Below, piece by piece: positions 17,068 to 27,204 of a stretch of DNA of 51,148 nucleotides. The number at the start of each line of letters is the position of its first letter. The stretch's first letter is position 1. Location: contig NZ_VDTC01000003.1 of the NCBI RefSeq assembly GCF_007672725.1, positions 1-51,148 on the forward strand, written 5' to 3'. The translations under genes were made by a program, and so were the position numbers. Under the pieces are notes generated by a model. The model worked only from the letters and a program-made list of their open reading frames with translations, ran no database searches and had not been told where the DNA came from. The stretch is from Corynebacterium aurimucosum ATCC 700975. GTDB lineage: Bacteria; Actinomycetota; Actinomycetes; Mycobacteriales; Mycobacteriaceae.

Positions 17068-17089
17068 ATCGCGCGCTAAAGCGCGCGAT
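17068..17089. repeat. Perfect inverted repeat upstream of typA
   Basis: ATCGCGCGC (17068-17076) and GCGCGCGAT (17081-17089) are perfect 9-bp arms around TAAA. There is no T-run, so it is more likely an operator or RNA hairpin than a terminator. It lies about 35 bp before the putative typA -10 box. The rest of the 272-bp gap (16909-17180) shows nothing else I can name. Confidence 0.5.
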
Positions 17090-17122
17090 GCGCACGATGC
17101 TGCACATGAAAGAGCTAGAGAG

Positions 17123-17128
17123 TATATT
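17123..17128 (+). promoter_or_regulatory. Putative -10 box of typA
   Basis: TATATT matches the corynebacterial -10 consensus, while the -35 region is weak. Transcription would begin near 17135, giving a leader of about 45 nt with ribosome site AAGGAG (17165-17170), 10 nt before GTG 17181. Confidence 0.4.
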
Positions 17129-17180
17129 TAAGGGCCGTTCATACCGCTAACGCATCATGCTTTAAAGGAGCACCCCACAC

Positions 17181-19091
<1,911 letters not shown>

Positions 19092-19097
19092 GCCGCT

Positions 19098-19123
19098 GTG
19101 GGCGTCGCCAAGCGGCGCCCCAC
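19098..19123 (+). terminator. Weak hairpin after typA
   Basis: GTGGGCG can pair with CGCCCCAC in a GC-rich hairpin just after the typA stop, but no T-run follows. Termination here would be inefficient or factor-dependent. Confidence 0.25.
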
Positions 19124-19149
19124 CGCTAGGACCACCTGCCCCGGGGTAT

Positions 19150-19155
19150 TAAAAT
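19150..19155 (+). promoter_or_regulatory. Putative -10 box of lpqW
   Basis: TAAAAT (19150-19155) lies 39 bp before the likely lpqW GTG start. No convincing -35 is visible. Confidence 0.3.
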
Positions 19156-19193
19156 AGCGCGGAAGAGTTTTCCGGACGTAAAGGTTGTGTGGA

Positions 19194-20795
19194 GTGGACC
19201 GTTTCCTGCCCCGGCTCGGAGTCATTCTCGCAGCCGCCGTGCTGACTGCATGCCAAGCCAACCCCGGGCCGCCGCCGGTTGTGGACGAGGAAGATCGCAG
19301 CGCCACGCCCACGAACTCAAGCACCACCAGTCCGCCGCCGGAGAAAGCACCCGAGGAAGACGCACTGCCGAAGCGCAGCACCGTGGCCATTGGGGTGGAC
19401 CCGCTGCGCGGCGGGCTTAACCCGCACCTCGTGGCGAATAATTCGGAACTGGTCAACCAAATCGCGGAGCTAGTGCTGCCCTCGGCCTTCCACGGGGACC
19501 AGATGGACACGGATGTCCTCGAATCCGCCGAGGAAATCGACGCTCCGGGCAGCATTGCCATGCGAGTGCGCTACACCATCGCCGCGCCAGCGCAATGGTC
19601 CGATGGGACGCCGATCAGTGGCTCTGACTTCAATTATTTGTGGTCGCAGATCACGCGCATTCCGGGTGCTAAAAACGTGTCCGGTTACCGGGCAATTTCG
19701 GCCGTGCGGACTTCCGGTAATGGGCGAGTGGTCACCGTGGACTTCGACCACCGCGTGGAGGACTGGCACAAGCTCTTTGCCCACCTATTGCCCTCCCATG
19801 TGCTGGAGGACAAGGACTTCACCTCGGCCTTAGCTGAGGGTATCCCAGCCTCTGCTGGACGCTACCTCGTCGAAGGGATGGACCGCGGGCGAGGGATTAT
19901 CACGCTTAACCGCAATGACCGGTTCTGGGGAGAGGATCCCGCACATATCGACGTGATCCAATTGCGCGCTGTGCGCGATACCGCACAGGCGGTGAACATG
20001 CTGCGCTCGCACCAGATTGGGTTTGCTGACTTCACCCCGCAGCAGACCACCCTGGAGAATTTGAGCCTGCTCAGCAACGTCAATACCGGTGTGGTGACCC
20101 GGCAGCGTCAGCTCCGCCTGGAGATGTCGGCCGCCGAGGGCGCACTCGAGGAACAGCCGCAACGCCGCGCCTTGGCTTCGCTGCTCAACACCGACCAGCT
20201 GGCCCGGCTTGCCACCGGCCGCGCTTCGGAGCTCGAACCGGGGGAGAATCCCTTCGATAGCAACGCAGAACTTGCCCCGCTGCGTGAGCGTGCGGGCCGC
20301 AAACCCGTGCGCATCGCCGCGGATCCCCTAAACCCCACTGCATTGGCCGCCGCCACCACCATCGTGGACGTGTTGCAAGCCAAGGCCATCGACGCGGAGC
20401 TCGTCACCGAACGCCCGACCACCATTACTTCTGACTTGCTCCCGGCTGGCAAAGTTGACGCCGTGGTGGCGTGGGACGAAAACGGCAGCGATGCGCTGAG
20501 TTTGGCTAACTACTTCGTGTGCGCAACGCCCACGCGGCCTGCGGCAACGCAGTCGGGGTTCTGCCCTGAAGAGTCCGCGAAGACTGCTACCGATATTTTG
20601 TCGGGAAAGCTCGATTCCGCAGCGGCTCAAGAGCAGGTGGAGCACCTCAACAAAGAAGAAGTTCTCTTCGTCCCGTTGCTTAATGAGGTGCGAATCCACG
20701 CTTTGGGCAAGGGTATTGTTGGCCCCGGACAAAGCATCAAGGACTGGGACTCCGGTCTGATTAGTGCACCGCAGTGGAGGAAAGACGATGAATAA
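19194..20795 (+). CDS. lpqW: LpqW-like lipoprotein, family 5 solute-binding fold
   Basis: A lipoprotein of about 533 residues. Starting from GTG 19194 the signal peptide MDRFLPRLGVILAAAVLTAC ends in a lipobox with lipid-modified C20. A Pro/Thr/Ser-rich linker follows, then a periplasmic oligopeptide-binding (SBP_bac_5) fold with SDGTPISGSDFNYLW and ASAGRYLVEGMDRGRGIITL. There are no transporter genes next to it. LpqW of mycobacteria and corynebacteria uses this fold to control mannosyltransferase activity in PIM and lipomannan synthesis, and typA and mshB as neighbours support orthology. An upstream in-frame TTG (19185) would add CGV and spoil the signal peptide. The last 8 bp overlap mshB. 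Confidence 0.8.
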   Translation: MDRFLPRLGVILAAAVLTACQANPGPPPVVDEEDRSATPTNSSTTSPPPEKAPEEDALPKRSTVAIGVDPLRGGLNPHLVANNSELVNQIAELVLPSAFHGDQMDTDVLESAEEIDAPGSIAMRVRYTIAAPAQWSDGTPISGSDFNYLWSQITRIPGAKNVSGYRAISAVRTSGNGRVVTVDFDHRVEDWHKLFAHLLPSHVLEDKDFTSALAEGIPASAGRYLVEGMDRGRGIITLNRNDRFWGEDPAHIDVIQLRAVRDTAQAVNMLRSHQIGFADFTPQQTTLENLSLLSNVNTGVVTRQRQLRLEMSAAEGALEEQPQRRALASLLNTDQLARLATGRASELEPGENPFDSNAELAPLRERAGRKPVRIAADPLNPTALAAATTIVDVLQAKAIDAELVTERPTTITSDLLPAGKVDAVVAWDENGSDALSLANYFVCATPTRPAATQSGFCPEESAKTATDILSGKLDSAAAQEQVEHLNKEEVLFVPLLNEVRIHALGKGIVGPGQSIKDWDSGLISAPQWRKDDE

Positions 20796-21654
20796 GGATC
20801 TTACCGGCTACCGTGTCGTGGCCGTTCACGCGCACCCGGATGATGAGGTGCTCTTTACAGGCGGCACGTTGGCGGACTTGTCCGCGCGCGGTGCGGAGGT
20901 CACCGTGATTACCGCGACGCTGGGGGAGGAGGGCGAAATCATCGGTGAGCCCTACCAAGGCCTCGCGGAAACAGATCAGCTGGGCGGGTTTCGCGCTTGG
21001 GAGCTCAAGCACGCGCTCGATGCCTTGGGCGTTGAAGGAATCCAGCTGGGCGGCTTCGGGCATTTTCGCGATTCCGGGATGGAAGGTTCCCCCGCCCATG
21101 AGCACCCGCGGGCCCTGGTCAACCGTGTGGAGGAAGCCGCAGAGCTATTGCGCGGCCACCTTGAACAGCTGCGTCCGCACGCGGTGCTGACCTATGGTCC
21201 GGACGGCGGCTACGGTCACCCAGACCACATCGCCGTTCACAAGGCCGTGCACACGGCCGCCGCACCAGAGCAGCGCATTTGGTGGGCGGTCTTTGAGCGT
21301 GCCGCGCACTATCGCGGCCTCGAGGCCCTTACGCCGCCCGAAGGCTGGAACTTGCCGGACAAGGCGTACCTGGACAACTTCACCAACGCTGGCTGCGACG
21401 TGACCTACGAACTCAGCGACGCAGCACTTGCTGCCAAGCGCGCCGCGATGCTGGCCCACGCCACGCAGATCTGGCTTGCCGACGGCTCCCTCACCACCGT
21501 CAACCCCCACGCCGCCCAGGCGGGGCTTAAGGATCCCGCCCAAGTCCCCGCAGCCTATGCCTTGTCCAATCTGCTCACGATGCCGCTGCTGCGCCAGGAG
21601 TTCTACCAGCTTGGCCAGGGAGAGCCGCAGGATTCATTGCTGGGGGAGAAGTGA
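20788..21654 (+). CDS. mshB: Mycothiol biosynthesis GlcNAc-Ins deacetylase
   Basis: Removes acetate from N-acetylglucosaminyl-inositol in mycothiol synthesis. The 288-residue LmbE-like zinc hydrolase has the signature VVAVHAHPDDEVLFTGG, in which H16 and D19 should bind zinc and D18 be the general base, plus the third ligand in YGHPDHIAVH. ATG 20788 is chosen because GGAGG lies 7 nt upstream; it overlaps the end of lpqW by 8 bp. The next gene starts within its stop (GTGA), so lpqW, mshB and the membrane protein form one unit. The presence of mycothiol enzymes confirms an actinobacterial host. Confidence 0.93.
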   Translation: MNKDLTGYRVVAVHAHPDDEVLFTGGTLADLSARGAEVTVITATLGEEGEIIGEPYQGLAETDQLGGFRAWELKHALDALGVEGIQLGGFGHFRDSGMEGSPAHEHPRALVNRVEEAAELLRGHLEQLRPHAVLTYGPDGGYGHPDHIAVHKAVHTAAAPEQRIWWAVFERAAHYRGLEALTPPEGWNLPDKAYLDNFTNAGCDVTYELSDAALAAKRAAMLAHATQIWLADGSLTTVNPHAAQAGLKDPAQVPAAYALSNLLTMPLLRQEFYQLGQGEPQDSLLGEK

Positions 21655-22043
21655 GCGAGCGCGCCATTCGCACTGATTTCTCCCGGGGTGAGCAAATAGG
21701 TGGCCTGGTGTGGCTGGTCTTGGGAGCGCTCTGCTCGCTGACCCTCGAGGTGGTGTATCTCACCGCGCGTCTGCCGTGGCCTGGCGAGTCCGGGATGGCC
21801 TTTCCCATCACCATCCTCATCGCCTTCTGGTTCAACGGGGTGTTGACCCGCACAGCGCGTCTGTGGAGTGAGAATCCCTACATCGCAGGCGTGCCAGGAC
21901 TGGCCTGGGTGGGCGGTTTTCTCGCGTTCATGCTGGGAGCCGCCATCGGGGATGGCAGCCTGCTGGCCAATAATATTCTCAGCCTGCTGCTGTTCGCTGC
22001 GGGAATCGCGGGCAGCGTTTGGCCTTTTTTCGCCTCGGAGTAG
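21651..22043 (+). CDS. Small four-helix membrane protein
   Basis: A 130-residue protein with four hydrophobic segments (about 18-40, 48-65, 82-98 and 104-124) and short charged loops. I know no function. Its GTG start overlaps the mshB TGA by 4 bp, so it is coupled to mshB. Similar small membrane proteins sit between mshB and fdxC in other corynebacteria by general synteny. It ends 50 bp before fdxC. Confidence 0.75.
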   Translation: MSERAIRTDFSRGEQIGGLVWLVLGALCSLTLEVVYLTARLPWPGESGMAFPITILIAFWFNGVLTRTARLWSENPYIAGVPGLAWVGGFLAFMLGAAIGDGSLLANNILSLLLFAAGIAGSVWPFFASE

Positions 22044-22093
22044 CATACTGTTATTCGTAGAAAACCCGTGACACACAGGAGTTTAAACACCTT

Positions 22094-22417
22094 ATGACTT
22101 ACACCATCGCGCAGCCCTGCGTCGACGTGATGGACCGCGGCTGCGTTGAAGAGTGCCCGGTCGACTGCATCTACGAGGGCAAGCGCATGCTCTACATCCA
22201 CCCAGACGAGTGCGTGGACTGCGGCGCCTGCGAGCCGGCTTGCCCGGTGGAGGCCATCTTCTACGAGGATGACGTCCCGGATGAGTGGTTGGACTACAAC
22301 GACGCCAACGCTGCCTTCTTTGATGATCTCGGCTCTCCGGGTGGCGCAGCAGCACTTGGACCGCAGGACTTTGACGTCCCGATGATCGCTAAGCTCCCAC
22401 CCCAGAACCAGGAGTAG
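22094..22417 (+). CDS. fdxC: 7Fe ferredoxin (FdxC type)
   Basis: A 107-residue soluble electron carrier. Cysteines C9, C17, C21 and C25 in [17 protein letters not shown] and C40, C43, C46 and C50 in [12 protein letters not shown] give the usual mixed pattern of a [3Fe-4S] plus a [4Fe-4S] cluster. The acidic C-terminal half is characteristic of actinobacterial FdxC, considered essential in mycobacteria. ACACAGGAG lies upstream of ATG 22094. dapC follows after 3 nt. Confidence 0.94.
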   Translation: MTYTIAQPCVDVMDRGCVEECPVDCIYEGKRMLYIHPDECVDCGACEPACPVEAIFYEDDVPDEWLDYNDANAAFFDDLGSPGGAAALGPQDFDVPMIAKLPPQNQE

Positions 22418-22420
22418 AGC

Positions 22421-23506
22421 ATGAGCCGCACGCCGCTTGGACGCACGCTTCCGGATTTTCCGTGGAACTCGCTCGCCGGTGCCAAGAAGAAAGCCCAGGC
22501 GCATCCGGACGGGATCGTTGATCTATCGGTGGGTAATCCCGTTGATCCAGTTGCCCCTGGCGTGCAGTTAGCGCTGTCAGCAGCGGCCGAGGCTCCCGGC
22601 TATCCGCAGACTCAGGGCACTCCGGAGCTGCGCGAGGCCATCGCGAAGGCACTTGAGCGCCGCTACACCATGAACGTGGACGCGGTGCTGCCGGTCATCG
22701 GCACCAAGGAGGCTATCGCCTGGCTGCCCACTTTGCTGGGCATGCGCGGTGAGACCGTGGCTTTCCCGACGGTGGCTTACCCCACCTATGAAGTCGGCGC
22801 CCTCTTGGCCGGTGCTAAGCCCCTGCGCGCCGACGAGGATTTCCAGGATGCGTCGCTCGTGTTCATCAACTCGCCGTCGAATCCGACAGGCAGGGTGCTG
22901 GGCGTCGAGAAGCTGCGCGAGATCGTCGCTTGGGCGCGCGTGAACAATGCCATCGTGGCCTCGGACGAGTGCTACATGGGCTTGGGCTGGGATGATGAGA
23001 ACCCGCCGGTGTCCATCTTGGACCCGCGCGTGACCGATGGCGACAATACCGGGCTTATCGCCATGCATTCGCTGTCCAAGAGCGCGAACATGGCCTCCTA
23101 TCGCGCCGGTTTCTTTGCGGGCGATGCCAAGCTCATCGCCGAGCTGCTGGAGCTGCGTAAGCACGCGGGGCTCATTGTTCCGGGCCCCATCCAGGCGGCG
23201 ATGGTTGCCGCGCTTGACGACGACCCCTCCGAAGCCCTCCAGCGCCAACGCTACGCCGCGCGCCGTGTGGATCTCATGCGGGCGCTGACCGGAGCTGGTT
23301 TTAGGATCGAGCACTCCGAGGCTGGGCTCTACCTGTGGGCAACGCGCGGTGAGAACTGCCGCGAGACCGTCGACTGGCTGGCCGAGCGCGGCATCCTCGT
23401 TGCACCGGGTGATTTCTATGGCCCAGCGGGCGAGCAGTTCGTGCGCATTGGCCTCAACGGTACGGACGAGCGCATTGCAGCGGCCGTCGCGCGCTTGGCT
23501 GAGTAA
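22421..23506 (+). CDS. dapC: Succinyldiaminopimelate aminotransferase
   Basis: PLP-dependent class I/II aminotransferase for the N-succinyl-2-amino-6-ketopimelate step of lysine and peptidoglycan synthesis. The 361-residue protein has VGNPVDPVAPGV near the N-terminus, NSPSNPTGRVL, SDECYMGLGW, and the Schiff-base lysine K220 in HSLSKSANMASYRAGF, with the phosphate-binding Arg at R228. It is preceded by fdxC, as in mycobacteria, and its TAA abuts the GTG of the pseudouridine synthase. dapD and dapE lie 5-9 kb downstream. Confidence 0.92.
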   Translation: MSRTPLGRTLPDFPWNSLAGAKKKAQAHPDGIVDLSVGNPVDPVAPGVQLALSAAAEAPGYPQTQGTPELREAIAKALERRYTMNVDAVLPVIGTKEAIAWLPTLLGMRGETVAFPTVAYPTYEVGALLAGAKPLRADEDFQDASLVFINSPSNPTGRVLGVEKLREIVAWARVNNAIVASDECYMGLGWDDENPPVSILDPRVTDGDNTGLIAMHSLSKSANMASYRAGFFAGDAKLIAELLELRKHAGLIVPGPIQAAMVAALDDDPSEALQRQRYAARRVDLMRALTGAGFRIEHSEAGLYLWATRGENCRETVDWLAERGILVAPGDFYGPAGEQFVRIGLNGTDERIAAAVARLAE

Positions 23507-24313
23507 GTGGCTTTTCGCCCGCCGGCGCGGGAGGGGATTAGCCCGCGCAAGGTGATGCTCACCGGCACTGTGCCCGCCACACCTACCTATTGGGCAGGTG
23601 AGGCGGGCGATTCCGCGTTTTCTCCTGGCACTCGCTTGGAGCCCGGCACGGTGTTGCCTGGCCCTACGCTGGCGTGGTATCACCCGTCGGTACCTTCCGA
23701 AGAACCCATTCCTTTTGACTACCGGGTGGTATATGAGGACGGGGATCTGATAGTCGTCGATAAGCCGCACTTCTTACCCACGACGTCGAATGGTCGCATC
23801 GTCCGCGAGACGCTCCAGACACGCTTGCGTGTGGACTTTAATGAGGACTCCATCGTGCCGCTGCACCGGCTGGACCGGTTGACTTCGGGGTTGGTGCTGT
23901 GCTCGCGCAATCCCCACACGCGCGCTGCATATCAGCAACTCTTTCAGAAGCGTGCGGTGGTGAAGCACTACCGGGCTCAGGTGGCCGCGCCCTTCTCCTT
24001 CGACGGCACTGTACGGCTGGGTATGCGGCGCGCGCGTGGTGAACGTCAGGTCCGCGTGGATTCCGCCGGTACGCCTACGGTGACCCGCGTGCGCGCTAGT
24101 GGAACGACTGCCGATGTCTGGCCGTTCACCGGCCATACCCACCAGATTCGCGTGGTACTTAACCACCTGGGACATCCGATTGTGGGGGATGATACTTATC
24201 CCGTGGATCGAGGCTTGGATCTTTATGATTTCTCCACGCCGCTGCTGCTTTCCCATGTCGCTTTGAGTTTTAGCGATCCAGTTACCGGCCGCAAACGTGA
24301 GTTTCAGCTGTGA
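23507..24313 (+). CDS. RluA-family pseudouridine synthase
   Basis: A 268-residue enzyme isomerising uridine to pseudouridine in RNA. The catalytic motif HRLDRLTSGLVL carries D123, preceded by YEDGDLIVVDKPHFLPT and followed by FTGHTHQIRVVLNHLGHPIVGD, all family hallmarks. The N-terminal 65 residues form a short domain unlike the S4 domain of RluC/RluD, so the RNA target cannot be named. The start is GTG immediately after the dapC stop codon. It ends the dapC transcript. Confidence 0.9.
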   Translation: MAFRPPAREGISPRKVMLTGTVPATPTYWAGEAGDSAFSPGTRLEPGTVLPGPTLAWYHPSVPSEEPIPFDYRVVYEDGDLIVVDKPHFLPTTSNGRIVRETLQTRLRVDFNEDSIVPLHRLDRLTSGLVLCSRNPHTRAAYQQLFQKRAVVKHYRAQVAAPFSFDGTVRLGMRRARGERQVRVDSAGTPTVTRVRASGTTADVWPFTGHTHQIRVVLNHLGHPIVGDDTYPVDRGLDLYDFSTPLLLSHVALSFSDPVTGRKREFQL

Positions 24314-24420
24314 GATTGGGCGCTATTGCGGTGTGCGTTTTAGTTTGCGCTGAATGAGGGACTAAACTCAAACGAAGTTTTATTCATCATAATTGAGCAT
24401 TTTGTACGAAGGGCGTGTCC

Positions 24421-24984
24421 ATGGCGGATCTGAGCTTTGCTCGCTTTGCCTCGAATTTTGGCCAGTTCATTAAGTTCGGTCTGGTTGGCGGTTCGGGCGC
24501 GTTGGTCAATATTGCAGTTTCAATCCTGGCCGCAAAGTGTGGATTGTCCTGGTTCGGCGCTACGCCGCATGACGCGATGTTCAACCTCTTCGGCACCCAG
24601 TTTCACGTGCGCTGGTTCATGCTCTTTTCCACCATCGCCTTCCTCGTTGCGAATACGTGGAATTACCAGCTCAACCGCATGTGGACTTTTAAATCCGTTA
24701 GCAAAGTCTCGTGGTTGCGGGGTTTCTTCCCGTTCCTCATTACGGGCATTGGCGCGTATTTGGTGACTCTTGCTGTGCAGTACTTGCTGATGAATCCGAC
24801 CTCGCCGTTGCAGCTGCCGCCCGATATTTTCGATGACTCCACGGGCTTCCGCACGATGTACTACTGGGCCAATGCCATCTCCATCGTGGTGGCGATGCCG
24901 ATTAACTTCATCTTCAACAAGCTGTGGACCTTCCGCTCGAAGCCCAAGGCGCCGGTCGTGGTCCACGAGACCGAACCCGCTTAA
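24421..24984 (+). CDS. GtrA family membrane protein
   Basis: A 187-residue protein with four membrane segments and the GtrA signatures FIKFGLVGGSGALVNI, ANTWNYQLNRMWTFKS, and FIFNKLWTFRSK. GtrA-like proteins take part in moving polyprenyl-linked sugars across the membrane; in mycobacteria one member works in arabinogalactan synthesis. ATG 24421 is preferred over GTG 24415 because GAAGGG ends 7 nt before it. The 107-bp gap upstream contains AT-rich -10-like boxes, but none with a good -35. The downstream gap holds the first repeat cluster. Confidence 0.87.
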   Translation: MADLSFARFASNFGQFIKFGLVGGSGALVNIAVSILAAKCGLSWFGATPHDAMFNLFGTQFHVRWFMLFSTIAFLVANTWNYQLNRMWTFKSVSKVSWLRGFFPFLITGIGAYLVTLAVQYLLMNPTSPLQLPPDIFDDSTGFRTMYYWANAISIVVAMPINFIFNKLWTFRSKPKAPVVVHETEPA

Positions 24985-25006
24985 TATCGACCCTTCTCCC
25001 CGCCTG

Positions 25007-25068
25007 CCCTTCGCGCTCACCAGCGACGGCCGGTGGGGTCTTTTCGATGCTGCGGTGAGCGGGAAGGG
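25007..25068. repeat. 62-bp palindromic element, copy A
   Basis: Left arm CCCTTCGCGCTCACC (25007-25021), 32-nt centre, right arm GGTGAGCGGGAAGGG (25054-25068, one mismatch to a perfect complement). First of three copies in the gap between gtrA and the XRE cassette. Confidence 0.85.
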
Positions 25069-25089
25069 GGAGCGTCGACAAGCCCTGCG

Positions 25090-25151
25090 CCCTTCGCGCT
25101 CACTGGCGAGCTGGTCTGGGCTCGTGGCATCGCTCGGGTGAGCGGAAAGGA
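25090..25151. repeat. 62-bp palindromic element, copy B
   Basis: Left arm CCCTTCGCGCTCACT (25090-25104), 32-nt centre, more degenerate right arm GGTGAGCGGAAAGGA (25137-25151). It starts 21 bp after copy A. Confidence 0.75.
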
Positions 25152-25159
25152 GCCGTGTG

Positions 25160-25221
25160 CCCTTCGCGCTCACCGGCGCCCGCAAATAGCAAAACCCGCC
25201 GTCCGCGGTGAGCGCGAAGGG
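25160..25221. repeat. 62-bp palindromic element, copy C
   Basis: Perfect arms CCCTTCGCGCTCACC (25160-25174) and GGTGAGCGCGAAGGG (25207-25221) around a 32-nt centre. It ends 29 bp before the stop of the convergent membrane protein gene, where it could act as a strong hairpin. Confidence 0.88.
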
Positions 25222-25249
25222 CGGGGGATGCGACGGAAGGGAGAGCTGC

Positions 25250-25732
25250 CTAGTCGTCGAGTTCGGCGTCCAGGCGCTCTTGATCGCGGCGGTGCTGAAG
25301 GCGGCGGATGAATGGGGCGAGGATTAGGACAGTGATAGCGCCAACTGCGGTGCCGGCTAGATAGGCGGTGGGGTTGTGGCCGTCGGCTGGCGCATAGGCG
25401 TTATAAGCGACTCCCGTGAAAATCGCAATTATCGGTATGAAGTAAACGGCCATTGCAGCCCAGTTGCGGCCAGCAAGTGGGGTAGCGACGCGTTTGCGTA
25501 GCCATGCCGTGCCGATGGCATTGCCGATGACAGACGGCGCGATGGCGAGGAAGCAGAGCATGCTCATTTGACCAGGGAGGACCCAGGCAAGGATGGCTGC
25601 TGCAACGAGTTCGAGGAACATCGTCGGGGAAACACTGATGGCGAGGGCCTTGTAGCAAGTTTCGCGTTCGAATTCGTCGTGGGAGGCGCGATCAATTTCG
25701 CGGAGCGTGTAGTTGGCAAGGGCGTTAATCAT
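25250..25732 (-). CDS. Four-helix membrane protein paired with an XRE regulator
   Basis: A 160-residue protein with four hydrophobic segments (about 33-50, 54-72, 91-110 and 123-142) and charged ends. I do not recognise a family function. ATG 25732 is chosen because GGAG lies 9 nt before it and it overlaps the regulator's stop by 8 bp; TTG 25747 and ATG 25741 are further in-frame options. Pairs of a small XRE regulator with a small membrane protein are common in bacteria and usually form an autoregulated unit. Confidence 0.75.
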   Translation of the reverse strand: MINALANYTLREIDRASHDEFERETCYKALAISVSPTMFLELVAAAILAWVLPGQMSMLCFLAIAPSVIGNAIGTAWLRKRVATPLAGRNWAAMAVYFIPIIAIFTGVAYNAYAPADGHNPTAYLAGTAVGAITVLILAPFIRRLQHRRDQERLDAELDD

Positions 25733-25934
25733 GTTGTTCATCTCCAAAGATTTCTTCGACGGTCTTTCCTAGTTCACGGCAAATATCGAGAGCTAGGTAC
25801 ACAGATGGGGAGTAGTTGCCGCGCTCGATATTGGCAATTGTTTGGCGGGACACGCCCGCCCGTTCAGCGAGGTCAGCTTGAGACATCTCGAGCCACCTAC
25901 GCCATTTACGGACCATATTCTGGTGCTCGGCCAT
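25725..25934 (-). CDS. XRE-family DNA-binding regulator
   Basis: A 69-residue Cro/CI-type helix-turn-helix protein. The HTH covers about residues 12-38 (LEMSQADLAERAGVSRQTIANIERG), followed by YSPSVYLALDICRELGKTVEEIF, the usual last helices of this small family. It has no extra domain, so it probably dimerises on an operator. AAAGGAG stands 7 nt before ATG 25934. An inverted repeat overlapping its own -10 box suggests autoregulation. It overlaps the membrane protein start and is the first gene of that pair. Confidence 0.9.
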   Translation of the reverse strand: MAEHQNMVRKWRRWLEMSQADLAERAGVSRQTIANIERGNYSPSVYLALDICRELGKTVEEIFGDEQHD

Positions 25935-25960
25935 GTGGTCTCCTTTACGGCGTGTCGTGC

Positions 25961-26000
25961 TTACATGTCTTAGTGTAAAGAAAACTGGTCATGAAGGCAA
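25961..26000 (-). promoter_or_regulatory. Promoter and likely operator of the XRE cassette
   Basis: On the minus strand TTGCCT (26000-25995), a 17-nt spacer and TACACT (25977-25972) form a good promoter. TTACA (25961-25965) and TGTAA (25974-25978) are inverted arms spanning the -10 box, which is where a repressor would sit. Confidence 0.5.
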
Positions 26001-26003
26001 GGG

Positions 26004-26849
26004 TTACATGCAAACATGCCATTCCCAGAAGGGCTGCATCACCACAGCCGGCAGTTTCGGTTTACGCCCTTTAAGCTGTTCAAGTGTGGTTTTGATGAGA
26101 AGTACGGCATCGTCGAGGTGGTAGCGGATATCGTCGGCAGTAAAGCGCAAAACCGTATATCCATGAGCCACCGCGGCGTTCTGCTTCGAGCGGTCTGCTT
26201 GAAAGGCACGACTATTTTTGTGGTGCTCCCAGCCGTCGACCTCGACGATGAGCTTGCCCATCTTCAGGTCAAAGCGGTAGTTCGCAATGAGCGCGTTGTG
26301 CTCGGGAAAGATCCCGTCCGCTCGTAGCCTTCGGCTCAGCTGGCGCTCCGGCACGCTGTCCGCGCCGATGGGCGTGTAACGAATAGCCTCCTTCAAACGC
26401 CGGGGAATCTGACGCATTCTCCGCTGGTCTTTGTTCAAGCGCTCAGGCCCAGTCTTGCCTCGATAGTGTTCTTCCAGCAGCTGCCCGCAAGCGGGTGCTA
26501 AACGACGTGCAGCCCACAGCACCTGGACCACAGGCAGGTCATTCACCTTGGTTGTAGCCGAAAGCCGCGAATGTGTCACCTCAAAGTTTTTCCCTTTGAG
26601 CGTGCGCGGCCCCTCGGCTTCCAGCGGAAACGTCAACTTCCGCCCCAAGTGAATTTCCCGCGCGGTCTTACCCGTGAAATGTATTCGACTCAGCCCGTGA
26701 GCCAGGGCGCGTGCCACGGCCAGCGGCGACCACTCATCGCTGTAAATTCCCCGGTGCACACGAAAGAGTTTTCCCGCGCGGAGCTTCCGCCTGATTGCCT
26801 CCTTGCTCAGTCCCATCTCACGGAGCTCCGCGGTTGTCCATGCCTTCAT
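26004..26849 (-). CDS. AbiEi-like N-terminus with DUF559 nuclease-like domain
   Basis: A 281-residue protein. The first ~60 residues (WTTAELREMGLSKEAIRRKL, then LFRVHRGIYS) resemble the winged-helix of AbiEi-type antitoxins. The C-terminal ~110 residues form a DUF559 domain of the Vsr/PD-(D/E)XK nuclease-like group: SVPERQLSRRLRADG, NYRFDLKMGKLIVEVDGWEHH and VLRFTADDIRY, with likely active-site residues D and E-x-D in FDLKMGKLIVEVD. Such proteins are frequent in actinobacteria and may take part in defence or DNA repair, but no role is proven. ATG 26849 is preferred to TTG 26858; neither has a strong ribosome site. It lies directly upstream of the XRE pair, and the XRE promoter abuts its stop. 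Confidence 0.8.
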   Translation of the reverse strand: MKAWTTAELREMGLSKEAIRRKLRAGKLFRVHRGIYSDEWSPLAVARALAHGLSRIHFTGKTAREIHLGRKLTFPLEAEGPRTLKGKNFEVTHSRLSATTKVNDLPVVQVLWAARRLAPACGQLLEEHYRGKTGPERLNKDQRRMRQIPRRLKEAIRYTPIGADSVPERQLSRRLRADGIFPEHNALIANYRFDLKMGKLIVEVDGWEHHKNSRAFQADRSKQNAAVAHGYTVLRFTADDIRYHLDDAVLLIKTTLEQLKGRKPKLPAVVMQPFWEWHVCM

Positions 26850-26901
26850 AAAGCTCAAGGTATGCAGTGCTTATCGACGAGTCGATAGTCAACTCCCTAC
26901 C

Positions 26902-26910
26902 TGTGGATAA
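26902..26910 (-). promoter_or_regulatory. Perfect DnaA box
   Basis: TGTGGATAA is the complement of the consensus TTATCCACA. A single 9-mer without neighbours is not an origin, but may titrate DnaA or regulate the DUF559 gene, whose start lies 53 bp away. Confidence 0.4.
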
Positions 26911-27083
26911 CTCGGGTTTGAAGCCCAGTTTTCCGGGGGTTATGTTGACGCGTCGCTAATTTTCCTGCGGTATTCATCTTCATTATCTCTTGGCTAGCCC
27001 CATTGGGGACTCCGCCAAGTAGCAAATAGCACAACTTGGCTGCTCAGCCCGGCCCACGCCTGTCGTGTGGATACTGGCCCCCA

Positions 27084-27145
27084 CCCTTCGCGGCCATCGG
27101 AATCGATTCTGTGCGCTTAAAGCATTCGCTGGTGAGCGCGAAGGG
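27084..27145. repeat. 62-bp palindromic element, copy D
   Basis: Degenerate left arm CCCTTCGCGGCCATC (27084-27098), 32-nt centre, perfect right arm GGTGAGCGCGAAGGG (27131-27145). Confidence 0.75.
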
Positions 27146-27204
27146 CGGGTGGCGATGTGGTGGGGCGGAGTTGCGGGGCGGAGAGGACCGCTGCCTAGAC
27201 CCTA

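Noticed and set aside
22577..23770. 397-codon minus-strand frame across dapC
   Set aside because: Shadow of dapC; the plus-strand gene is fully conserved.
25007..25221. CRISPR array
   Set aside because: Repeats alternate in orientation, are only 15 bp, and no cas genes are near. The centres are not flanked by direct repeats.
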